This document shows positions 58,241 through 64,000 of a stretch of DNA of 64,000 bases, in pieces (position 1 is the stretch's first letter; each line of letters starts with the position of its first letter). The notes beneath the pieces are model-generated. The model was not told the origin of the DNA. It saw only the letters and a list, made by a program, of their open reading frames with translations, and ran no database searches. The position numbers and the translations under genes were made by a program. The stretch comes from Siphonodentalium dalli (Eukaryota; Mollusca; Scaphopoda; Gadilida; Siphonodentaliidae). The stretch lies in contig CP136062.1 of NCBI GenBank assembly GCA_032622095.1, positions 132,015,282 through 132,079,281 on the forward strand, given 5' to 3'.

Positions 58241-58564
58241 ACATTTCCGGGTTCCAAATAAGATGGATTCAGTTTTACCTGGGTGAATAGAGAGCTTTGA
58301 TCTGATAAACCAGTTGTTAAGGAGGTTGAGCTCTTTAGTGAGTACCTTCTCAATAATCTTAGGGTCCCGATGAGAATATATGAGTCATGAGTCATCAGCA
58401 TATAACAAGAGACGACATGTAACAGCTGTGTTTGCATCATTCATGTAGATTAAGAACATTAGCGGCCCTAGAATATAGCCCTGAGGCACTCCACATGTAA
58501 TCTCAATTTTGTCAGAGTAGGTTCCATTTATATCAACAACCTGGGTTCTATCATTTAGATACCC

Positions 58565-58753
58565 TCAGAACCAATTTACTGTATTATTTCCAAATCCACA
58601 GGCTTTAAATTTCTCCAACACAATTTTGTGGTCCACTGTGTCAAAAGCTTTCTGTAAATTAACCAATACCATTCCTTTGTAGAGACCTTTACTCATATCC
58701 TTCCTGATATTATCAACCAAGTGAATCAGGCACATCTCGGTTGATTGTAACAA
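58565..58753 (-). pseudogene. LINE copy 3, RT palm region
   Basis: Contains LVNLQKAFDTVDHKIVLEKF. The catalytic Asp of (I/L)DLQKAFD is replaced by Asn (VNLQ), an inactivating change. Confidence 0.7.
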
Positions 58754-58757
58754 TTAA

Positions 58758-59460
58758 TTACCATTCTATTCAGCCGACTTGACAACGACGGCAACTGCTG
58801 GAGCAAACAATTTTGCGCATGCCTTCAGAAGTCCACTCCTAGAATTGCCGCCGTTTTCATAATTGTTCCATAAACAGAAGAGTTGCACCTGATTTTCTCG
58901 ATACTGGACTCTCTGATATCTTTTCATCTTTTTCTCTCCCACTAACTTTATAGTCATGTCGGTTGTGGCCGATTCCTTCTTTAGTCAGAGAGAAAATCAG
59001 ACATGATTGTGAGATGAATGATGAAATGATGGGGGATCTCATGTTACTTATAGGATCCCCAAAAAAAAACTCACAAAGAAGTGTGATCAAGAAGGCAGGT
59101 GGTAATAGTGGTAATCAGTAAGAACTCACCTCTTGTTTACAGATGCCATTCTTGAAAAAGCAAACTGTTAGCGGTTTTAATGCAAATGTTGTGTTATCAG
59201 TGTGATTGGTATTAAAACTTGTGTAAAAATACCTCATAAGATCTTTCGCCGCATTCATTAACATGAATAATATTGTCAGCTTGATTAGTAGTCACACTCG
59301 ATGTAAGCACATCTCATAAGATCTTTTGCCGCATTCCAAAACATGAATAACTATACTTTAAACTTGTTCTTATTTTTGAGAATATAGCAGTCCATTCTAG
59401 CTGTATACATGTATATAAAATACTGTTAATATGTTGCTGTTTTCCACATTTCCAACACAT
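58758..59460. other. upstream side of WDR59; possible minus-strand exon
   Basis: On the minus strand, a short ATG-begun piece (59130-59149, MASVNK) is followed by a strong GTGAGT donor, and an acceptor-like tract stands near 58985-58995. The reading frames that would join are short and match nothing I know. A ~98-bp duplication lies at about 59195-59345 (CTCATAAGATCTTT.GCCGCATTC twice). See findings. Confidence 0.35.
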
Positions 59461-59592
59461 GGTAAGAAATGACAAAACGATTTCCTACATGGTACGAAAC
59501 GACCAATGGATTTCCTATATGGTACAAAACGACCAAAACAATGCGGTATGAAACGACCAAAAAATATGGTATGAAATGACCAGATGGTACGA
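59461..59592. repeat. GGTACGAAACGACC repeat block 3
   Basis: Drifted copies of ATGGTA(C/T)(A/G)AAACGACCA, including GATTTCCTACATGGTACGAA and GATTTCCTATATGGTACAAA. Inverse partner of 54960-55095. It ends ~360 bp before the WDR59 start codon. Confidence 0.75.
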
Positions 59593-59907
59593 TTGAATCA
59601 TGGTCATCTGAGCATTCACTAAAGTTGTAATAATGAATGTTAAAAACAATGTTTAATAAACAAAGTATAATATGAACGAAGATTGTAATATTTCATCACA
59701 AAAAATGGTGAATACACATTGACCTTTGACCTATATTTAGGCCTAAAAATAATATCAATGTTTCCACTAACCCGCCCGTCCCATGAAAAAAGCGTCGACT
59801 GCATGCATTTTATTGCCTATTTTTGAGCTATTGCTTTATTTTTCAGTTGAAATGCATTCAGATATCAGAGATTAGAAATAATAGCAGGACCCGAAAAATT
59901 GGTCAAC

Positions 59908-59919
59908 ATGACTTTATAA
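59908..59919 (+). promoter_or_regulatory. possible upstream mini-ORF before WDR59
   Basis: ATG ACT TTA TAA, 29 nt before the WDR59 start codon and in a different frame. If the transcript begins upstream of it, this 3-codon ORF could lower initiation at the main ATG. The transcription start is not visible. Confidence 0.25.
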
Positions 59920-59948
59920 GATATTGCCAGACACCTAACTGAATTGGA

Positions 59949-60005
59949 ATGACTTCACAGTGGAGCAGCCACAAAGAGTGCATTCATTATGGAAAAGATT
60001 TGCAG
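59949..60005 (+). CDS. WDR59: WDR59 (GATOR2 subunit), exon 1
   Basis: Encodes MTSQWSSHKECIHYGKDLQ. This aligns with the N-terminus of animal WDR59 (WSS....V....D.Q). An in-frame TGA at 59940-59942, nine bases upstream, makes this ATG the only start in the exon. The exon ends in phase 0 at CAG followed by the donor GTATTA. WDR59 is a WD40-repeat/RING protein of the GATOR2 complex, which acts at the lysosome to relieve GATOR1 inhibition of Rag GTPases and so passes amino-acid signals to mTORC1. By itself the exon would be hard to name; exons 2 and 3 settle it. Confidence 0.88.
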
Positions 60006-60263
60006 GTATTATTTATCATAACCCGGTACAATATAGTGGCCGTTTGTGATTATCCAAGGTTATTGGCCTTTATGGGACCAGCAATGGATCTGTCTTGTAA
60101 TCAGAATCGATTGCTTGGTTTAGTCAATGGTTTATATTGTTTTTATGTCTGTGTCAATTCTATATTATGCATATATTTGTTTATCATTGGATATAAACTG
60201 ACAGTGCTATTTATATACATGTATTGGAATTGACTTGTCATTTTTGAAGTGGCTATGCAATAA

Positions 60264-60655
60264 GCCACTGCGAATATTCGATATTCGTTTTGTTATTCGA
60301 TTTGACCTCGTTATTCGATTCGAATTTGATTTGACTTTGAAACAACGAATGATAAGTTCGAATACACCAAACCAGTGAACGCGGACATAATGCATTCATC
60401 GGTACAACCGGTATTTGAACATTCACAACTACTGCGATGTATAAAAAGTAGATACACTCACAAGTATACCCTCATAATCTAGTCGTTTTATGTTAATTTT
60501 AACTGTTCTAACCCTCTTGTTTCGCGACCGCAATTTTCATAACAGTTAAGTTATAATTTATTCTGTGGACATTCAACTGGAGATTGACGGAAACTACTTC
60601 TATATGCTATTAGATGTATTATCTTCTCATTTTTCGATTGTCTTGCTCAGTTTTG
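60264..60655. repeat. ~400-bp dispersed repeat, copy in WDR59 intron 1
   Basis: Matches 62445-62825 along its length: shared phrases TCGAATTTGATTTGACTTTG, GTGAACGCG, CACAACTACT, TATTAGATGTATTAT. It starts near CTGCGAATATTCG; it lacks the right-hand part of the longer copy. Confidence 0.7.
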
Positions 60656-60718
60656 AAAATTCAGATCGAGTGTTGTTTAGTTTCTCGAGAAACTAAACAA
60701 CACTCGACCTGAATTTTC
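60655..60718. repeat. 64-bp palindrome without a loop
   Basis: The inner 42 bp (60666-60707, centre TTTCTCGAGAAA) are perfectly self-complementary. One mismatch pair (60665/60708) separates them from a further 10-bp arm, GAAAATTCAG at 60655-60664 and its inverse at 60709-60718. It lies in WDR59 intron 1. Confidence 0.9.
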
Positions 60719-60908
60719 TCTGACACAAAGCGTGTTTTGTGAATAATATTATATTCATATCATCATTATGCTATACTATTAGTATATTCTTGAGCAAATT
60801 ATCGTAATTTGATAAAGGTTATTTCTAAATTATAACCTACAACGAGGGCCGCCCTTCCATTTAATAAAATGACTATCACTGTACCTGTATAACATTTATT
60901 ATTTACAG

Positions 60909-60958
60909 GGTAGTGCTATGGGCGTTGATTGTGTGGGAAAATGGGCCATATTGGCTGG
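60909..60958 (+). CDS. WDR59: WDR59, exon 2
   Basis: Encodes GSAMGVDCVGKWAILAG with the last Gly split by the intron (phase 2). Compare ATAMSVDCxGxxAxLSG in vertebrate WDR59. The acceptor is TTATTTACAG and the donor GTAAGT. The segment forms the first strands of the WD40 propeller. At 50 nt it is too short for an ordinary ORF search. Confidence 0.93.
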
Positions 60959-62259
60959 GTAAGTGTGATCAAATAAAATATAATAGAACATAATAGATAT
61001 GCGGTGAAACTTTAAAACTGAGAAAAATATATGTGACGCTGGATATTATGCTCACAATTGTCCTCGATTGAACTTAAATGTTCCTCAATCTCATTCCAAC
61101 CAGGCCTGTTTCTTTTTAAAGCATTTAGGAAACAAAGGGGCCATTTCTAGTAACATGTAATATTAATATCACTTGAAATGTGGTATTTTGTAAATTACGT
61201 AAGTTTATATATCACCAATAATAATAATTATGGAATAGTTTGAGTCATGCTTGAAGAAAATTCTGTGGATAGTTACCAAGCTGGTATCCATTCAGCGGCA
61301 CCTGAACGGGTGCTCATGCTCAGAAGCAGGGTTCGCTCCGAACCAGGGTTTAACCCTTCCATGACTGCAGCTTCCTGAAATTTTGTGAAAACCCTGTGCC
61401 AATGCATTCTCTTATATATGGGAGACTCGCAGATACATTGTATAAGAGATTGCACTGGCAGAGGATCTTTAATGCTGCACCAGATCAGCTCCCATCATGA
61501 AAAGGCTAGCCCCAACCTGACTGCTGTGTTTTGAGATTAACTATTTGATTATAGAAGTGTAACTTTCCCTCACCTGTCTAATCTGCTAATGTGTACATAT
61601 ATGGCGCTTTCGTGACCTGAAAGGTTTGAACAAAAACTTTGACTTTATAAATAGTTTTCTACTTTCTCAAATAATTTTCTACTTTCTCGAGAATTCACTT
61701 GACTGATTTTATTTCAAATGAAAATAATTTTTGCCAACTGTGAATTACTTTTGCATTTGTGCAAACGGCAGCCGAAACCCTGTTTTGCAATCTGAAATAG
61801 GCTGAGATCGGCCCTTTTTCGACTAACAGTTTTGTTGTTTTGAGGTTTCCAGATGACAACTTTAGTTTGTGTGATCGGTTCTGAACCAAACTTGGTATGT
61901 GAGGTTATCAGCTCCAAATACAGGTTAAGTTCGAATATGGGTTCACTGTAACATTCCCTAACCAGTCTAATCTGCTAATATGTACATACATGGGGCTTTC
62001 ATGACCTGAAAGGTTTGAACTAACATTCACTTTATAAACACTTTCTACTTTCTCGAGAATTCACTTGACCAATTTTTTGCCAAATGAAAATAATTTTTGC
62101 CAACTGTGAATTAGTTTCGCATTTGACAAATTTGGCAAGTTGCAGCCCAAACTCTGTTTTTCAATTCTAAAATAGGCTGAGATCAGCCTTTACCTTAGAT
62201 GCTCAACAGTACTTGTTGCATTTTCAGGTAACTGGAATTTGTTATCATTCTATTTTCAG
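60959..62259 (+). other. WDR59 intron 2
   Basis: 1,301 bp from GTAAGT to the acceptor CTATTTTCAG. It holds a ~390-bp-period direct duplication (61557-62190). A second possible acceptor (TTTTCAG, 62221-62227) lies 33 bp upstream; using it would add out-of-frame sequence. Confidence 0.8.
61557..62190. repeat. direct duplication, period ~390 bp
   Basis: Two ~245-bp blocks (about 61557-61805 and 61947-62190) share CATGACCTGAAAGGTTTGAA in near form, TTTCTACTTTCTCGAGAATT, AATAATTTTTGCCAACTGTG and AATAGGCTGAGATC. It is within WDR59 intron 2. Minus-strand frames at 61695-61917 are not genes. Confidence 0.75.
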
Positions 62260-62395
62260 GAGAAGAGCCCTGGCGTTGATAGACCTGGACAACCCTAAGG
62301 ACATAGCTCATAGGATTACGAGACAGAGTAAATGGGACATTAGCTGTGTACAGTGGAATCCACATGCATCTCATGCTCATATGTTTATGACTGCT
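62260..62395 (+). CDS. WDR59: WDR59, exon 3
   Basis: Its first base completes the split Gly; then RRALALIDLDNPKDIAHRIT and RQSKWDISCVQWNPHASHAH followed by MFMTA. The (I/K)(S/T)RQSKWDIxxVQWNPHxSxAHxF block is a hallmark of WDR59, forming the end of the first WD40 blade and the start of the second. Ends in phase 0 with donor GTAAGT. With exons 1 and 2 this gives residues 1-81 of a protein that is about 970 residues in vertebrates. The next exon (expected to begin near 'SNQRVDLY' in vertebrates) was not seen before the window's end. Confidence 0.95.
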
Positions 62396-64000
62396 GTAAG
62401 TAGTGATACAGATATGATACGATTAGATATAGAGTAGGCCCCTGCAAATATTTGATGTTCGTTTTGTTATTTGTTTCGAATTTGATTTGACTTTGAATCA
62501 ATGAATAGTAAATTTGAATACTTAAAACCGGTGAACGCGAACGTAATGCATTTATCGGTAAAATTTGAACTTTCACAACTACTTTGAAGTATAAAAAGTT
62601 GATACACTAGCAAGTATTCACTCAAAGTATGACGTTTTAAGTTAACTTTAACTGTTCAAACACTCTTGTTTTACGACTGCGAATATAAGTTTATAATTTA
62701 ATTCGAGGACATTCAATTTTAGACGGAAAAATACTTCACAATTCTTTTGAAGAGTATGGCATGTGACTGCATAGACACACTATTAGATGTATTATATTTT
62801 CATTATTTGATTTTGTTTGCTCAGCTTTGACTTGCAGTGACATTTGTAATGTCGTTCGCGAAAGTGCAGGTCAAAGCCCTTTAACAAATGCCCATTTTAT
62901 TTTTGAGAAAGTCGTGATATCGTATTCCTGCAATGGTCCAACTATACTCTGCATTTTGAATCAATGTGGAATTGCCCATTAGTGACGTCATTCAATTCCG
63001 GAAGTTTTTATTGACCGCGCATGAAAATAGACAAAATGGTATTTTCCAAATTGTTTTGGAATATATTTTGAAGAAATGTTGTCTTTAATTGTCGATCCAC
63101 TGTTCACAAAAAATAATAATTTTGACATACAGATGAAAACGGGAAGCATATCTTTATGTTATCATTTTGGCGACCAAGATTAGGAAATATTTGATTGGAT
63201 ATTCAATTCGTTTTCCATTTTTCTAGAGTGACTCGGTTCGAAATTCAATTTGATCAAAAAAACCTTATTCGCAGAGGCCTAAGATAGTTTATCTCATGGC
63301 TGAAACATGGCCGCCATCTTGGATTTTAAATTTGAATTCATCGGCACACCCTGCAGCCCACATTTATTTGAGAATTGTTTTGAAATTTTACAGGCATGCT
63401 TAAGATCACCTCTGGATAGAAGCCATTGATTTTGAAGGATTTTCGATAAAAAACTTTAGCTGCCAGCAGCCATCTTGGATTTAACACTTTCTCGACTTCC
63501 TTTTCTTCCTTTTTAATTTGATTGATCCCAAACTTCCCATGGATTTTGGGAGTGTCCTCTAGATTGGAGCCAGTGTTTCCGTTAGTGCGGCTTAGCGTCC
63601 GTAGGACGGCCTAATTCCCCTCGCAGATGATCTGTTTGCTTCATACATGTACCAAAAGTCAATACCAATATGCCGTAAAGTTCGGGAGTTCGGGGGGTTT
63701 ACAGAATACTGGTGAAAAAGCGGGTCAATTGCGCACAGTGTGTTACCGGTACAGGTATAACCCTTTGAAATAAAAGTGCCAAAACTACAACATAATGGTT
63801 GGTGTGCATTGAAATAGCGACGTTATATACATGTACAGAGTGTAATACATGTCGCGGTGACATCAAAGAATGTCGGAGTGCTGAGTATGGATATTTGTGT
63901 ACACAGCATTTCCGTGGACGAAACTATTCACGCTCGGAGATCCCTTGCTATGGTACGATTACATAATTTGATCAAAGAATGTCAAACTGCCGAGTCGGCA
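62396..64000 (+). other. WDR59 intron 3, incomplete
   Basis: It begins GTAAGT. It contains a ~847-bp repeat (62435-63281). From 63282 to 64000 I see no exon; the short phrases CATGGCCGCCATCTTGG (63308-63324) and CCATCTTGG resemble YY1-type boxes but here lie in a repeat-like setting. Confidence 0.6.
62435..63281. mobile_element. ~850-bp inverted-end element in WDR59 intron 3
   Basis: The left end TAGGCCCCTGCAAATATTTG and the right end inverse (read inward, TAGGCCTCTGCGAATAAGG) pair over ~15 bases. The left 400 bp match the copy at 60264-60655. Ends of the type TAGG.C..TGCxxATA occur in hAT-like MITEs; no clean 8-bp duplication could be read. Confidence 0.55.

Larger units (their letters stand above)
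55190..58757 (-). mobile_element. CR1-group LINE copy 3, broken, with secondary insertions
   Basis: Runs on the minus strand from about 58757 to a tail at 55190-55205 (ATAAATAATCTAATCTAAC read on minus). Coding pieces: 58565-58753 with LVNLQKAFDTVDHKIVLEKF; a broken stretch 58240-58565 that includes the PQG-LGPLMFL and LLYADDS-type regions in shifted frames; 57749-58240 with KVKYLGITLD and RLKFLYRTREFL; and 56769-57143, the C-terminus ending CDFIYY. A 5'-truncated copy with several frameshifts and stops. The ~600 bp between 57144 and 57748 and much of 55205-56768 are non-coding, with AT-rich filler, a hairpin (55460-55565) and a minisatellite (55882-55995), probably later insertions. Confidence 0.75.
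60006..60908 (+). other. WDR59 intron 1
   Basis: 903 bp, GT...AG (TTATTTACAG acceptor). It contains a copy of a ~400-bp dispersed repeat (about 60264-60655) and a 64-bp palindrome (60655-60718). Confidence 0.8.

Noticed and set aside
1..64000. CRISPR arrays, operons, Shine-Dalgarno sites
   Set aside because: The window is split-gene eukaryotic DNA; the tandem arrays have drifted units without the uniform repeat-spacer pattern.

Overview
The window looks like AT-rich nuclear DNA from an invertebrate animal, probably marine. The reasons are split genes with GT-AG introns, several families of DNA-transposon relics, CR1-type LINE fragments, GGAC-rich and CTGT microsatellites, and no bacterial-style gene packing. 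I cannot name the species or phylum. Only two host genes can be supported, and both run out of the window.

The first is the 5' part of a G-protein alpha-o (Galpha-o) gene on the minus strand. Coding exon 1 is at 41345-41462 and the 43-nt exon 2 at 32877-32919, separated by an 8.4-kb intron. Together they encode the myristoylated N-terminus and the P-loop. Later exons would lie at lower coordinates; I found none in 1-32876, so they are probably beyond the left edge. The second is the 5' part of a WDR59 gene (GATOR2 complex, upstream of mTORC1) on the plus strand. Exons 1-3 are at 59949-60005, 60909-60958 and 62260-62395 and give the first 81 residues; the gene continues past the right edge. 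The two genes are transcribed divergently, about 18 kb apart.

Most of the rest is repeats. Region 1.29-5.34 kb is a 4.04-kb composite fold-back element flanked by AATATG and built from nested inverted repeats and minisatellites. Four copies of a ~470-bp MITE with TTAA target duplications lie at 1.4, 2.1, 22.2 and 22.9 kb, and two copies of a second TTAA family at 10.1 and 13.4 kb. A family of ~0.4-0.5-kb elements with CAC-starting ends and 5-bp duplications is at 8.3-9.3 and 23.9 kb. A 3.0-kb element with ~700-bp inverted arms is at 15.1-18.1 kb. Satellite-like tandem arrays are at 20.6-21.6, 23.5-25.2, 36.7-38.1, 43.4-44.7 and 44.9-45.5 kb.

Between the two genes (49.3-58.8 kb) are three 5'-truncated LINE copies. 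One keeps a long open reverse transcriptase frame; the other two are broken. The second LINE seems to sit inside a ~2.8-kb DNA transposon with inverted ends that also carries an MADF-like exon remnant. The third lies inside a pair of inverted GGTACGAAACGACC-type repeat blocks. The genes here do not form an operon or pathway cluster. All calls come from reading the sequence; no database search was run.
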